Of a stretch of DNA of 64,000 nucleotides, positions 54,676 to 64,000 are shown piece after piece. The notes below the pieces were generated by a model, which saw only the letters and a program-made list of their open reading frames with translations, did not search any database and was not told where the DNA came from. Source of the DNA: an uncultured Aquimarina sp. (GTDB taxonomy: Bacteria; Bacteroidota; Bacteroidia; Flavobacteriales; Flavobacteriaceae); NCBI GenBank assembly GCA_947500505.1, contig CANMSL010000006.1:124001-188000 (forward strand), read 5' to 3'. The position numbers were made by a program, and so were the translations under genes. How positions within the stretch are numbered: position 1 is the stretch's first letter; each line of letters begins with the position of its first letter.

Positions 54676-55826
54676 TGAATATGATGCAGAAATTAAGATC
54701 ATATATTGTATATCTTCTTCTTGTGATGTCTTACAATCTTACGGTGGGACAATCAACAGAATTTCAGATTTCTGATGTGCAATTAAAGATAAATGGTCAA
54801 TTATTTCAAATTGATCAGATAACCGATTCTGATATTACCGAAGGAGATGAAATATACATTGAGTATAGTATCTTTAACTTCACAGAAGTACCGGGAAACA
54901 ATACCCCGGTAGGAAACTACAGAATCTATGAAGATGAGGCTCTTGGTATTTTTGCCAATAGTGGTACATTAAATACCGCAAATCTAACAGCAAATCTACC
55001 AGAAATTCAGGGCAGCTATCCTACTTTTGATTTTCCTGCTTCTACTGATTTAGGACAACCCAACGAAAATATAAGAGGGTTTCGATTTACAGATGGACCT
55101 TTTGACACTTCGTTAAGTGGTAATCACACCTTCTTTATAGCAGTGAATACGGCTATCAGGTTTAACTCTCACGATTTGAACATTACTATAAGACCCCCTA
55201 CCATTCCTGAACTGGCTCCGGATTTCGGAAATCTAATACAGTTTTCTGTTTTTATAAATCCTTGCTTATCTTCTAATGTTAACGTTACGGGAAATGCTAT
55301 AGGTAATAACCAAACTGTAAAGATCAATGCACAAAGCATTAATCAGGTTACTAGAAATGTACTATCTGGTGGAACATTAATTGTGAAAGCAAGAGAAGGC
55401 AAAATCACTATAAAACCTGGATATAAAGCAAGAGAGGGGAGCTCATTTAAAGCTATTATAGATCCAAACGCATCCTGCCACACCAATAGGGCCAATACGG
55501 TATCTAGCGAAATTAGCAGCATAATAAAGGCTCTGTCAGGATCAAGAACCGATTTAGGATTAGAAGGTGATATGAATATTCGAAAAGATAATCAGATACT
55601 GATATTTCCAAATCCTGTATCAGATCAGTTTGCTATAGCTTCTTCAGATAAAATACGAAAAATTGAGATTTATAATAGTTTAGGAAAATTAGTTGCCACA
55701 GACGATTTGAGCAGCATAACCGATTCTTCCAAACATGTTAATATAAGTTTTTTGACTAAAGGAATATATATAGTAAAGGTCTTTACGGAATACGGGGCAT
55801 ACTCTCAGAAACTAATTAAAAACTAA
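54675..55826 (+). CDS. Secreted protein with 3-coathanger-type repeat and T9SS sorting domain
   Basis: Extracellular protein of unknown role. It starts at ATG 54675, sharing one base with the previous stop codon; two further ATGs follow at 54681 and 54684, and the signal peptide ends NLTVGQ (about residue 25). Residues about 28-180 are a beta-rich region with an unusual line INGQLFQIDQITDSDITEGD. Residues about 205-265 contain the '3-coathanger stack' type pattern (LSGGTLIVKAREGKITIKPGYKAREGSSFKAII...C). The T9SS tail starts IFPNPVSDQFAIASSDKI. Length 383 aa. The next protein carries a related C-terminal pattern, so the two may work together. Confidence 0.72.
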   Translation: MNMMQKLRSYIVYLLLVMSYNLTVGQSTEFQISDVQLKINGQLFQIDQITDSDITEGDEIYIEYSIFNFTEVPGNNTPVGNYRIYEDEALGIFANSGTLNTANLTANLPEIQGSYPTFDFPASTDLGQPNENIRGFRFTDGPFDTSLSGNHTFFIAVNTAIRFNSHDLNITIRPPTIPELAPDFGNLIQFSVFINPCLSSNVNVTGNAIGNNQTVKINAQSINQVTRNVLSGGTLIVKAREGKITIKPGYKAREGSSFKAIIDPNASCHTNRANTVSSEISSIIKALSGSRTDLGLEGDMNIRKDNQILIFPNPVSDQFAIASSDKIRKIEIYNSLGKLVATDDLSSITDSSKHVNISFLTKGIYIVKVFTEYGAYSQKLIKN

Positions 55827-55830
55827 TACT

Positions 55831-58800
55831 ATGTATATTCAAAAAATATTTATAATAACATCCTTATTCATTCTGGGTATTATACATACCAGTTTGGGTC
55901 AGGATGTTATAGGGCTGCCAAAAACTAATTTGGTAAAATTAGACCTCAATGGTAAAGGAGCAGGAATCGACCCAAATGTTCTTACCAACGCAGACAAAGT
56001 GAAAGTTGTAAATACGTTAAACAGTATACAATTAGGATTAATTAATGAATTGAAATCTAGAGCGACGCCGGTCAACCCGATTGTCGGTAATCAAGTTGCC
56101 GATCGACCGGCAAACCCAAAAATAACGCTGTTTAGAAACCCTGGTCTCGATGGTCAATTAACTTTAGATCAATTTAGAAATCAGACGACCAATTCCTTTA
56201 CCGTGAATAATTTTGATTTTACCAAAACAAACCTACAAAGCTACAAATCTATTCTGGAGCAAGCTCAGGCATATCAATCCAGAACAAAAGCTCTGGGCTT
56301 CATTAATACCCAGCTTGCTACCTCTAAAGCAACCAATGCTACCTCGAACTTTTTAATCCGACGGTACAATGAAACATTAGGAAGAATAGGTAAAATTTTT
56401 GGTGGTGGTGGCGAAATAAAAGTTCCGGTTTCGGGTGTTGAGGTTCCTTTTGACATTTCAGTATTACAGGAGATTTTAGAAGATCAAACAATACGGAATG
56501 GTGTATTAGACGGTAATGTAGATGCGCTTAAAACCGCTCAAACTGATCTTAAGGTACGTTCATTCTCTAACTTAAGAGAATCTGTTAGTAGCTTCCGGAA
56601 CTTAGGTGTAAAACCCGTATTGGCAGAAGACGTACCCTTGTCCTCGGGGACCTATGCTACTTGGGTAACTTTAGAAGGAGATCAACTCTCAGCATGGGAA
56701 AAGGATGCCGGATTAACCGGCTTATTTACTCCCGAAGGTGTAGGTAATCAAACAAAAGGGTTTTCTAAATATCAGACCAATTCCGGCACCACGATCAAAA
56801 AAGGTGATAAAGTAGTTAATTTTCAACCCGGTATAGATAATTTTACGGATGGTATCGTATATACCGTTGCTAATTCCGGAGATGCTGTTTTTTCAAATAA
56901 CTTCAATATTAATGAAACTATTTCTAGTATACAGCCTTTCTTTGATGCCAATGGTAATATAAACTCAGATGTCGAATTTTCTTTTAGTTCTAGCACATTA
57001 TTAAGTGATTTATTAAACAGAGGTGATCCCAGCGGTATTGATTTTAGAAATGTCAAAGTTGCAGCAATTGATATAGAGAGTGCTACCAAAACAGTTAGAT
57101 TGATTTTAAAAGGAGATCAGTTTACTGACACCAGTTCCCCGGCAAGTAGTTTAAATGCTGATTCGAAATTAGCTAAGGAAGTATTTCTACAAGCCTTAGC
57201 GATTCCTAATGATCGTCAATTTGTAAGTTTAGATATTGTAGGTGATGGAGGTCAGGCAATAGCGGATAGCAATTTTAAAAGAACTAAAATGGCTCCGATA
57301 TTCTTTGAAGCCGATGCCGATATGAAAAAGGATGTAGCAGAATATCTATTAGGAACCGGTATTTATGGAACAAGGACCGGTATTTATGAAAAATGGATAG
57401 ACGCCCTTAAAACACATAATTCTAATAATCTAAATATTTTGGTTAGTAGGTATGGTAGTAAAATTATTCCAAAAGTTAACGTAAAGGGTACAATTATTCC
57501 AAGAACATTGAGTGGTGGAGACAGCGACTCTAAAGCTTTTATAAGCAATTCTGACTACGATCTAGTTATGACTGTAGAAAATATCCCTAATATATTTAAT
57601 GACATTACAAATTCTACAGATCGAACTTATTTGCAAAATAGATGGGTCGCCTTTCAAGGAACCTTTTTTACAGAGGTTAATGCAGCAGGGACTACGGTTA
57701 GAGATAGAATAAATGCTGGAGCAACATCGGATTATAAAAAGTTATTATCTATCCTGCCGTCGATTATTGCAGCGCATTGGTACAAACAAGCCCCTAGTGC
57801 AACTAAAACTCAATTCAGTAGCTTAATTAATACTTCTAATTTATCTGCTGCTGCCACAGGAATTTCTTTATCAAATACTTTTAACCAGACTTATTTTGAT
57901 GGATTAGCCAATCAGGTACTTGCTGAAAAAACTATCAATATACCAGTTAACGGAAGTACTATTACGGGTAGATTACAGTTACGAGGTGGAATTGAAGTAG
58001 AACAAATCGATATTGAGGCATTAGGTGGCAATACCCAGAGCAGTATTATCACAAGTGTTTCTGCTGATAATAATGGTAGAATAGGCAATTCGTTAACAAG
58101 TGCTACAAACGATCAATTCATTTATGGAGGAACACCAGATTATAACCTTCCCGAATTACAGATTGCTTCATTCACCTTTGATAATGATAACGCTGCTGTT
58201 GATATAGATAATCCTGTGGAGTATGAATTAAATGAAGGAATTGAATTTAGAATTGCTGCCACTAATCTGGGAAGTATTGATGCATCTAATGTAGATTTGG
58301 ATCTTTTTGTAAAAGAGCCTGGATCAAGTGGTTTCGTAAAAATGCAAGGCGTGAACAGGGATATCAAAATCGGCGATCAATCTTTTTTAATAGGTAATTT
58401 CGTTCCCGGAACTCCGGGTGTTTACGAATTGAGAGCGGTGGTAGACTCGGACGATAAGATAAACGAAATTGACGAAGTAGTATCCAATCAATATACCAGG
58501 AAATTTAAGGTAAATGCAGATTTTATTTGTAATTCGGATGTTGATTTTACAGAATTAACAGCAGATTTTGCTATTGATCAATCAGACATTCCATTGTTTA
58601 TAAACTCAAGAAACCTTACGACTGGTAATACTAATGGAAAATTTATCGTAACTTCATCTGGTAAAGCAATTATCCACGCCACAAAAAAAATAGTTTTTAA
58701 GCCGGGTACCGTTTTCAAAACAGGATCTAAAGTAAGAAGTTTTATAAGCTCTTGTCAGGATGCCAATACTCAATATAAAAATGAAGTAACCAGAGCGTCA

Positions 58801-59232
58801 TCTTCTTTACCGAAAACTTCAAAAAAAATCTACACTGCAGAGGAAATTATATCTTCTAGAAATGAATCGGTAGCAGATATGAACATTCCGATGCCTGAAG
58901 AATTAATGGCTGTTAAGGAAATGCTTAATCGTAGGGGAAATGTAGAACAGACAGCTTCAGCTCTGCAAGAGGAAGCTATTGAAAAGGATTCATTTATCAA
59001 GTTATATCCTAACCCAGGTACCGACTTTCTTTATATAGAAAAAACCAAACCATTTACGTCCACTGATACATTCGGTATTTATAGTGTAGACGGAAAATTA
59101 ATCAAGAAAGTTGTGAAAAATATTAGTAATCAAAACAAAATCCATTTAGATATAAAAGATCTGGATAGCGGTCTGTATATCTTAAAAGTTACTGGTAACC
59201 TACAATTTGAAGCTATGTTCATAAAAAAGTAA
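55831..59232 (+). CDS. Large secreted protein with CARDB-like domain, 3-coathanger pattern and T9SS sorting domain
   Basis: Very large extracellular protein; the first 750 residues are not recognised. A signal peptide ends TSLGQ (about 24). The N-terminal half is alpha/beta-mixed, with phrases such as LVKLDLNGKGAGIDPNVL and FFEADADMKKDVAEYLLGTG. Residues about 770-890 are a CARDB/CARF-like beta-sandwich (LQIASFTFDNDNAAVDI...YELRAVVDSDDKINEIDEVV). About 910-975 is a coathanger-type stretch (GKAIIHATKKIVFKPGTVFKTGSKV). The T9SS tail starts LYPNPGTDFLYIEK (about 1053). Length 1133 aa. It follows the previous gene by 4 nt and ends at a terminator, so the three genes form one unit, possibly an adhesive or matrix complex. 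Confidence 0.7.
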   Translation: MYIQKIFIITSLFILGIIHTSLGQDVIGLPKTNLVKLDLNGKGAGIDPNVLTNADKVKVVNTLNSIQLGLINELKSRATPVNPIVGNQVADRPANPKITLFRNPGLDGQLTLDQFRNQTTNSFTVNNFDFTKTNLQSYKSILEQAQAYQSRTKALGFINTQLATSKATNATSNFLIRRYNETLGRIGKIFGGGGEIKVPVSGVEVPFDISVLQEILEDQTIRNGVLDGNVDALKTAQTDLKVRSFSNLRESVSSFRNLGVKPVLAEDVPLSSGTYATWVTLEGDQLSAWEKDAGLTGLFTPEGVGNQTKGFSKYQTNSGTTIKKGDKVVNFQPGIDNFTDGIVYTVANSGDAVFSNNFNINETISSIQPFFDANGNINSDVEFSFSSSTLLSDLLNRGDPSGIDFRNVKVAAIDIESATKTVRLILKGDQFTDTSSPASSLNADSKLAKEVFLQALAIPNDRQFVSLDIVGDGGQAIADSNFKRTKMAPIFFEADADMKKDVAEYLLGTGIYGTRTGIYEKWIDALKTHNSNNLNILVSRYGSKIIPKVNVKGTIIPRTLSGGDSDSKAFISNSDYDLVMTVENIPNIFNDITNSTDRTYLQNRWVAFQGTFFTEVNAAGTTVRDRINAGATSDYKKLLSILPSIIAAHWYKQAPSATKTQFSSLINTSNLSAAATGISLSNTFNQTYFDGLANQVLAEKTINIPVNGSTITGRLQLRGGIEVEQIDIEALGGNTQSSIITSVSADNNGRIGNSLTSATNDQFIYGGTPDYNLPELQIASFTFDNDNAAVDIDNPVEYELNEGIEFRIAATNLGSIDASNVDLDLFVKEPGSSGFVKMQGVNRDIKIGDQSFLIGNFVPGTPGVYELRAVVDSDDKINEIDEVVSNQYTRKFKVNADFICNSDVDFTELTADFAIDQSDIPLFINSRNLTTGNTNGKFIVTSSGKAIIHATKKIVFKPGTVFKTGSKVRSFISSCQDANTQYKNEVTRASSSLPKTSKKIYTAEEIISSRNESVADMNIPMPEELMAVKEMLNRRGNVEQTASALQEEAIEKDSFIKLYPNPGTDFLYIEKTKPFTSTDTFGIYSVDGKLIKKVVKNISNQNKIHLDIKDLDSGLYILKVTGNLQFEAMFIKK

Positions 59233-59242
59233 CTATTCAGTG

Positions 59243-59279
59243 AAGCACTATCCTATGCTTGCCCTTATAGGTAGTGCTT
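59243..59279 (+). terminator. Terminator of the three-gene secreted-protein operon
   Basis: A 13-bp stem with one bulge (AAGCACTATCCTAT with ATAGGTAGTGCTT), 10 nt after the stop, followed by TTTTTTA. The arm AAGCACTA recurs in the hairpin at 62810, with similar spacing to a downstream lipoprotein gene. Confidence 0.75.
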
Positions 59280-59323
59280 TTTTATTTATGAAAACTTTTA
59301 TTAAAACCAAAATTAATTGAATT

Positions 59324-60283
59324 ATGAAACCAAAATTAGAAAAATTTAAAAAAGCTGGAATATCCATATACATTGCCTTTATAGCTATGGGTACTTTTAC
59401 AAGTTGTGAATCCGAGGAAATAATGGAGCCCGACAACATTGATCAAGAGGCACTAATTCCTGAAGAAGAAATTCTTAGTAAAACTGCGGTGACCAACTAT
59501 GGAAACATACGGTTTGACCCACCTGATCGAGCTTTAGAAACCAGAGCGGATGTAGAAGAAATATTTAACACTAAATCCTATAATTGGGAAAAAACTCCCG
59601 GACTAGTTAGTATTCAGGAGTATAGCCCCGGAAAAGGAAGACTGGTTATTAAAATACCTGAAGAGGTTGGCGAGGGAGTAAAGGCCTCAGTGGATATTGA
59701 GGATTGGAGTGGCTATCAAATATATTATGATGTTCGGTTTCAATCCGGATTTGATTTTTCAAAAGGGGGGAAATTGGGATTCGGTTTTAGAATAGGAAGA
59801 GGAGTAACCGGCGGTAAATGCTTGGATGCCACAGAGAATAATAGAGGAGGTAGTTTTAGAGTAATGTGGCGCGGTGATGGTGATGGGGATGCTCCAAATT
59901 ATCTTTTCCCTTATATATATCATAAAAATATGCTTTGTGATCCAGATAGAAATAAAGTATTTGGTGGTGAATTAATAAATACTAACCGATATCCTATCGA
60001 AGCCAACAAAGCTTATAGAATACGATTGACAATAAAAACTAATTCTCACGAAAATGCTACTGACGGTTTGGGAAGAATGGAAGTTAGTGAAGATTACGGA
60101 AGGAATTATACGACCGTTTGGGAGTCTAATTCAATGAGGTGGTCTGGAAACAAAAGCACTGCAGAACGAAAGATAAGACAGCTTTATTTTAGTTGTTTCA
60201 GAGGAGGAAGTTCCTCCCCTTGGAGTGGTAGTAAAGGAGATCAAAATATTTATTTTGATAATCTAAAATGGTACAGACAATAA
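59324..60283 (+). CDS. Lipoprotein with polysaccharide lyase 14-like jelly roll
   Basis: Cell-surface lipoprotein. The lipobox is MGTFTSCESEE (Cys about 28). Residues about 60-319 form a jelly roll with phrases found in PL14-type and related lyase or binding proteins: WSGYQIYYDVRFQSGFDFSKGGKLGFGFRIGRG, GGSFRVMWRGDGDGDAPNYLF, YRIRLTIKTNSHENATDGLGRMEVSED and QNIYFDNLKW. Length 319 aa. Lyase activity is a suggestion only; I cannot confirm catalytic residues, and some relatives are non-catalytic. It is next to a parallel-beta-helix protein (60685), which could act on the same polysaccharide. Confidence 0.68.
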   Translation: MKPKLEKFKKAGISIYIAFIAMGTFTSCESEEIMEPDNIDQEALIPEEEILSKTAVTNYGNIRFDPPDRALETRADVEEIFNTKSYNWEKTPGLVSIQEYSPGKGRLVIKIPEEVGEGVKASVDIEDWSGYQIYYDVRFQSGFDFSKGGKLGFGFRIGRGVTGGKCLDATENNRGGSFRVMWRGDGDGDAPNYLFPYIYHKNMLCDPDRNKVFGGELINTNRYPIEANKAYRIRLTIKTNSHENATDGLGRMEVSEDYGRNYTTVWESNSMRWSGNKSTAERKIRQLYFSCFRGGSSSPWSGSKGDQNIYFDNLKWYRQ

Positions 60284-60684
60284 AAAAGTATAAACATAAC
60301 TTCTTTTTGGTGTAAAATAAAGATAAAGGTCCCGAAAACCCTAACGGAATAATTCTTCATGAATTTTTAGAACTATCCGTAGAGTTTTCATAGCAAAAGT
60401 AAAACAGGATTAAATCTTTATTAACATATCACATCTTTTACCTATTTTTTTCATTAAACAAGCAGCTGAAAGGGATTGCTAGGCACAACAAATGGCTTAT
60501 GATATAGATCACCGGTATACCTTTAAATCTAAAAAAAATTAATGCTAGTACTGATTATATACATTCCGTATCAGGAACGCGCATACTTCACAAATGACGT
60601 GAGTGCTTTTATTAAATAACTATAAACCATTTCTATCAGGCAAAAAAAAACTAGCCGGATAGAACTATATTTAACTTTAGAATT
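60284..60684. other. Intergenic region upstream of the beta-helix protein
   Basis: 401 nt without a recognisable gene, terminator or repeat. An AACAGGAT near 60403 resembles the rhamnose motif but lacks the preceding T, and is 280 nt from the next start; I regard it as chance. Confidence 0.5.
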
Positions 60685-62712
60685 ATGAAAACCTACAAAC
60701 AAATTTTACTAACGATATTGATATGTATCATCAGTAATTCGACCATTTTAGCCACAGATTGGTATGTTTCTCCAGAAGGTACCAACTCATTATCCAATGG
60801 TCAGGGAACATCGAAAGATAAGCCTTTCCAAACAATTCAATATGCCCAAAATCAATGTGAACCAGGAGATATTGTTTATGTAATGAACGGAACGTATCGT
60901 AATAACGGTTTTGAAACAGGTAATAAATATAATCCTGCTGTGGTATCTATTACTAAGAGCGGAACTAGTGGTAACTATATTACGATAAGAAATTATCCTG
61001 GTCATAAGCCTCGAATTGAATTTGACGGAGCCGGGGGCTTTATTGCTGGTAAGGATATCAATTATATCAAAATTATAGGGTTTACAATTGTCGGACCGAA
61101 TGATAAAATTACCATACAAGAAGCCCTTGATAATCGAACAGATGATTCAAGACCAAAATATTATAACGGTGCTGGTATCGCTTTTTGGGGACCTAGCCAT
61201 CACATAGAAATTCGATGGAATAAAGTATATGACTGTCCCAATTCAGGAATACGTGCAAATAAATCGGATTATGTAATATTTGCAGATAATACGGTAGGTA
61301 GAACCTGCTGGTATTCTCCATCTGGTGCTAGTGGAATGGTCATCGCTTTAGCAAAAGAAATCGATCAGACTACTGGTAATAAATTTATAATTGAAAGAAA
61401 TAAAGTATTTGATAATAGAAATTATGTTCCTATTTATTTACAAAATACAGTAAACGGTGATTATGGAGGCCCAGATTATGATAAAATAGTAGATGGTCGT
61501 GGAATCTATATGACACGAAACCCTGATTATGATTCAGGTACTTATTTGATCAAAGATAATATTGCCTATGGAAATGGTTTCGGCGGAATTACATTTCATA
61601 TCAGTAATAATGGTAAAATCATTAACAATACATTGTATAAAAATGGAGACGACGGAGGAGTACGTCAAGGCATCACTATAGCAAAAGCAAAAAATGTTCA
61701 GGTATACAACAATATTATATATGCGCAAGGTAAAGTCGCGATTCAAGATCAAACTTTCGCAGGTATTTCCAGTGGCGTGGTGCTTAAGAATAATTTAATT
61801 TATAATGGAACATCAGACTTCAGTGGTGAAAACACCATCACTGATGAAAATCCTGATTTTGTTGATCCTGACAAGGGTAATTTTAAATTAAAATCTACAT
61901 CCCCGGCAATTGATAGAGCTTCCTTTGGAACTTCTACAGATAATAGCAGGATTCCACGTCCACAAAGAGGAAGTTTTGACTTAGGAGCCCTCGAATATCA
62001 AACCATTCCTTTTAATAAAGAAATCTCACTAAAATCTAAGGCTAATAATAAATTCGTTATAGCCAATACAGATCTAAATGCTGATTTCCCACAATTGACC
62101 GCTACTAGTAGTAGTGCGAATGACAATAGTAAATTGACTATTAAAAGAACAGGCTCTCTTGCTACGCTGTCATCATCTGTAAATGATAAATATGTGACTG
62201 TTCGAACGAAAGAAAATAGTAAAATTCTACGAGCAATGCAGAAAGACATTACCAATAATGAAAAATTTTATATTTATCAAAACACAGACGGAACCTTAAC
62301 TTTTAAATCTAAAGTGAATGGAAAGTATGTTTTTACAGATGATAATAACAGAAATGATATTATTACTGCAACCGCTAGTTCTGTAAGTACAGCAACTAAA
62401 TTTTCTTTTGAGGTATCAAAAAGTGCTTCTATTGATGAACCCAAAGAAATTGTTTATAGTGATCAAGCGCTAAAACTTTATCCTAATCCTTCCAGAATTG
62501 GTAGCGATGTTTTAATGGATATTCCAACAACGCTATCCGGACAAAAAATTTACTTTGAAGTAATTGATAATAGCGGAAAAATAGTAGCCACGGATATCAT
62601 TACCGATAAAGATCAATATACTTTTAATACTGAAAAAATTTCAGCGGGTATCTATTTATTTAAATTCGTTTCAAACGATACAACAATTATCAAACGATTC
62701 ATTGCATACTAA
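60685..62712 (+). CDS. Secreted right-handed parallel beta-helix protein with T9SS sorting domain
   Basis: Possible polysaccharide lyase or hydrolase. A signal peptide (about 1-25) precedes WYVSPEGTNSLSNGQGTSKDKPFQTIQYAQ, the usual start of pectate-lyase-like beta-helix proteins. Residues about 30-440 are the helix (EPGDIVYVMNGTY, YIKIIGFTIVG, HHIEIRWNKVYDCPNSGIRANKSDY, LKNNLIYNG and the closing FDLGALEYQ). About 445-575 forms a beta-trefoil/fascin-like region with repeated strands (SLKSKANNKFVIA, SSSVNDKYVTVRT, FKSKVNGKYVFTD). The T9SS tail starts LYPNPSRIGSDVLM. Length 675 aa. Catalytic residues and substrate cannot be read; pectin, alginate and other uronates are all possible. Confidence 0.78.
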   Translation: MKTYKQILLTILICIISNSTILATDWYVSPEGTNSLSNGQGTSKDKPFQTIQYAQNQCEPGDIVYVMNGTYRNNGFETGNKYNPAVVSITKSGTSGNYITIRNYPGHKPRIEFDGAGGFIAGKDINYIKIIGFTIVGPNDKITIQEALDNRTDDSRPKYYNGAGIAFWGPSHHIEIRWNKVYDCPNSGIRANKSDYVIFADNTVGRTCWYSPSGASGMVIALAKEIDQTTGNKFIIERNKVFDNRNYVPIYLQNTVNGDYGGPDYDKIVDGRGIYMTRNPDYDSGTYLIKDNIAYGNGFGGITFHISNNGKIINNTLYKNGDDGGVRQGITIAKAKNVQVYNNIIYAQGKVAIQDQTFAGISSGVVLKNNLIYNGTSDFSGENTITDENPDFVDPDKGNFKLKSTSPAIDRASFGTSTDNSRIPRPQRGSFDLGALEYQTIPFNKEISLKSKANNKFVIANTDLNADFPQLTATSSSANDNSKLTIKRTGSLATLSSSVNDKYVTVRTKENSKILRAMQKDITNNEKFYIYQNTDGTLTFKSKVNGKYVFTDDNNRNDIITATASSVSTATKFSFEVSKSASIDEPKEIVYSDQALKLYPNPSRIGSDVLMDIPTTLSGQKIYFEVIDNSGKIVATDIITDKDQYTFNTEKISAGIYLFKFVSNDTTIIKRFIAY

Positions 62713-62809
62713 GCATTTCGCTTGATTACTGATGTATATAGATCTGTTTGATCAATTAAAAAAACAACCTACTTACCAAGCTATGCTCATAAAAAGGTAG
62801 TTACTTCAA

Positions 62810-62850
62810 TTAAGCACTACACTTTGTTACCCCACAAGGGTAGTGCTTAA
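62810..62850 (+). terminator. Terminator after the beta-helix gene
   Basis: A perfect 11-bp stem (TTAAGCACTAC with GTAGTGCTTAA) 97 nt after the stop, with extra pairing inside the loop. It resembles the hairpin at 59243. Confidence 0.6.
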
Positions 62851-62994
62851 TACACTTTCAACTTTTATTTAATCTCAATGAATACATCTAATCCGTATTC
62901 AGACACATACATATTACAATTCAAAACCAAAAATCCATAAAGAATCAAAAAAGAATAAGCTGTAGGTTCATTCTAAAATTTAAATTATAAAATC

Positions 62995-64000
62995 ATGAAA
63001 AACTCAGAAAAAATAAAAGTGCTTTTACTGTTTGTTTTAGCATTAACATTTACCAGTTGCGACATAGAAGACAACGCAATAGAAATGCAAGAAAGCAACA
63101 GTGATATAGAACAAAACTTATTAAACAAATCAAACACATACCATAATGTAAAAAGTGTAGTGATGGAAGTGGGTGGGTCAAACTATCCGATGTATGATGT
63201 TCAGGGATATCTAGACAATAATGATAATTGGTTTGAGGAGGGTGCATTAAAATTAGTAATAGGAGACTATCATCTTAATCCTACCAAAGTTAATGATCAG
63301 CTTCAAGCTATGTATCAAAATGGGCAAAGAAAAATTGCATTGGTTATCTGGTACAATCATTTTAATCCTTCTATCACAACAGATACTTACGGACATGTTA
63401 TACCAAGCAACAATGATAAATTAACGGAACAACACGAGAGTAATTTTATCAATGTTTTAAACCAAGTAAAGTCAATTGGCTATGATGAAATCATACTGCG
63501 ATTTGCAGCTCAAGGAATTGCGAGCCCTAAATCTTGGGATGAAACCTGGAACGAAGAACAATACCAAGAGAACTGGAACTTTATTAATAATACTATCAAA
63601 ACGATGGAAAGTACTCTGGGGGATTCACCAAAACGGGTATATGATTTGGGAGTAGAAATGGGAGGTATTACCAAAGGACAAACCGAAAAATTTGTAAAAA
63701 AACTGTGGAACAACTTCAAATATGTACATCCGGATTTAAAGTCTTTTGGTTTTTCTTTCGCTCACGCACCAGGTAGACTGGATAACCTAATTAAAAATTT
63801 AGCGAGTACAGGAAAATTACCTGATGAATATGCATTTGATATTTATAAAAATTTTGCAACAAAAATCGAGAACATAAGGAAAGAACTTGAAGACAATGGT
63901 GAGGAAGACAAAACCATCGTCATTCAAGAATGCCCCTACAACACAAAAGAAGTTTACACCGAGATGATGCAAAGCATAACATCAAATAATCTTAAAGTAA
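62995..64000 (+). CDS. Lipoprotein with TIM-barrel-like glycosidase features, cut by the window end
   Basis: Missing from the ORF track because no stop lies inside the window. From ATG 62995 it reads MKNSEKIKVLLLFVLALTF and a lipobox FTSCDIED (Cys about 22), then 335 codons open to the right edge. Phrases such as QRKIALVIWYNHFNP, GYDEIILRFAAQG, KSFGFSFAHAPGR and TIVIQECPYN follow a barrel-like strand order, and the last could carry a nucleophile Glu. I do not recognise the family. It lies 145 nt after the terminator of the beta-helix gene and probably belongs to the same polysaccharide-processing group. Confidence 0.75.
   Translation, partial: MKNSEKIKVLLLFVLALTFTSCDIEDNAIEMQESNSDIEQNLLNKSNTYHNVKSVVMEVGGSNYPMYDVQGYLDNNDNWFEEGALKLVIGDYHLNPTKVNDQLQAMYQNGQRKIALVIWYNHFNPSITTDTYGHVIPSNNDKLTEQHESNFINVLNQVKSIGYDEIILRFAAQGIASPKSWDETWNEEQYQENWNFINNTIKTMESTLGDSPKRVYDLGVEMGGITKGQTEKFVKKLWNNFKYVHPDLKSFGFSFAHAPGRLDNLIKNLASTGKLPDEYAFDIYKNFATKIENIRKELEDNGEEDKTIVIQECPYNTKEVYTEMMQSITSNNLKV

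Noticed and set aside
60390-60410. AACAGGAT near the beta-helix gene as a regulon site
   Set aside because: It lacks the preceding T and is 280 nt from the start codon; chance is sufficient.
1-64000. tRNA, rRNA or CRISPR array
   Set aside because: No cloverleaf, rRNA motif or regularly spaced repeat was seen by eye.

Overview
The window looks like a chromosomal segment from a marine member of the Bacteroidota, most likely Flavobacteriaceae. This rests on its low G+C content, a SusC/SusD pair, several proteins ending in type IX secretion (T9SS) sorting domains, many lipoproteins with Cys near residue 20, sulfatases beside glycoside hydrolases, and few recognisable Shine-Dalgarno sequences. 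I cannot assign a genus from sequence alone. I see no rRNA, tRNA, CRISPR array or intact insertion sequence.

Layout: (1) 0.4-18.0 kb is a carbohydrate-degrading block. It holds a GH130 mannosylglucose phosphorylase with a divergent AraC regulator, a sulfatase, a PhyH-type dioxygenase, GH5 and GH9 cellulases, an unknown lipoprotein, a CBM9 protein, a clan GH-A hydrolase, a secreted jelly-roll protein, a GH1 beta-glucosidase and an aldose 1-epimerase. This is a plausible beta-glucan/glucomannan route from polymer to monosaccharide. (2) 18.36-18.64 kb is a non-coding palindromic element resembling a MITE. (3) 19.0-33.6 kb holds an esterase-GH16 fusion, a second sulfatase, a GH43-like protein, a RhaT-type permease, a sugar-isomerase-family protein, a GH78 alpha-L-rhamnosidase and SusD/SusC: a rhamnose-containing glycan locus. 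(4) 34.4-42.4 kb, on the minus strand, is a peptide natural-product (RiPP-like) cluster. It contains a double-glycine-leader precursor with an eight-cysteine core, a second precursor leader broken by a stop codon, a VKOR-thioredoxin membrane protein, a TlpA-like lipoprotein, a sulfotransferase overlapping an APS kinase, two family 2 glycosyltransferases and a stand-alone protein resembling the lantibiotic-dehydratase/thiopeptide C-terminal domain. (5) 42.5-51.2 kb is a GntR regulator divergent from a complete L-rhamnose catabolic operon (isomerase, kinase, aldolase-dehydrogenase, FMN L-lactate dehydrogenase, NCS1 permease). (6) 51.3-59.2 kb is a TPR protein, a membrane LytTR regulator and three secreted proteins. 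(7) 59.3-64.0 kb is three further secreted proteins or lipoproteins possibly acting on polysaccharides, the last cut by the window edge.

The most interesting feature is the peptide cluster. Its gene content suggests a disulfide-rich peptide that may also be glycosylated and sulfated, an unusual combination. The cluster sits between two parts of the rhamnose system. Those parts share a candidate operator (core TACAGGAT) upstream of SusC, GH43 and the rhamnose operon, so the cluster may have inserted into an older rhamnose locus. All functional statements are homology-based readings by eye; no searches were run.
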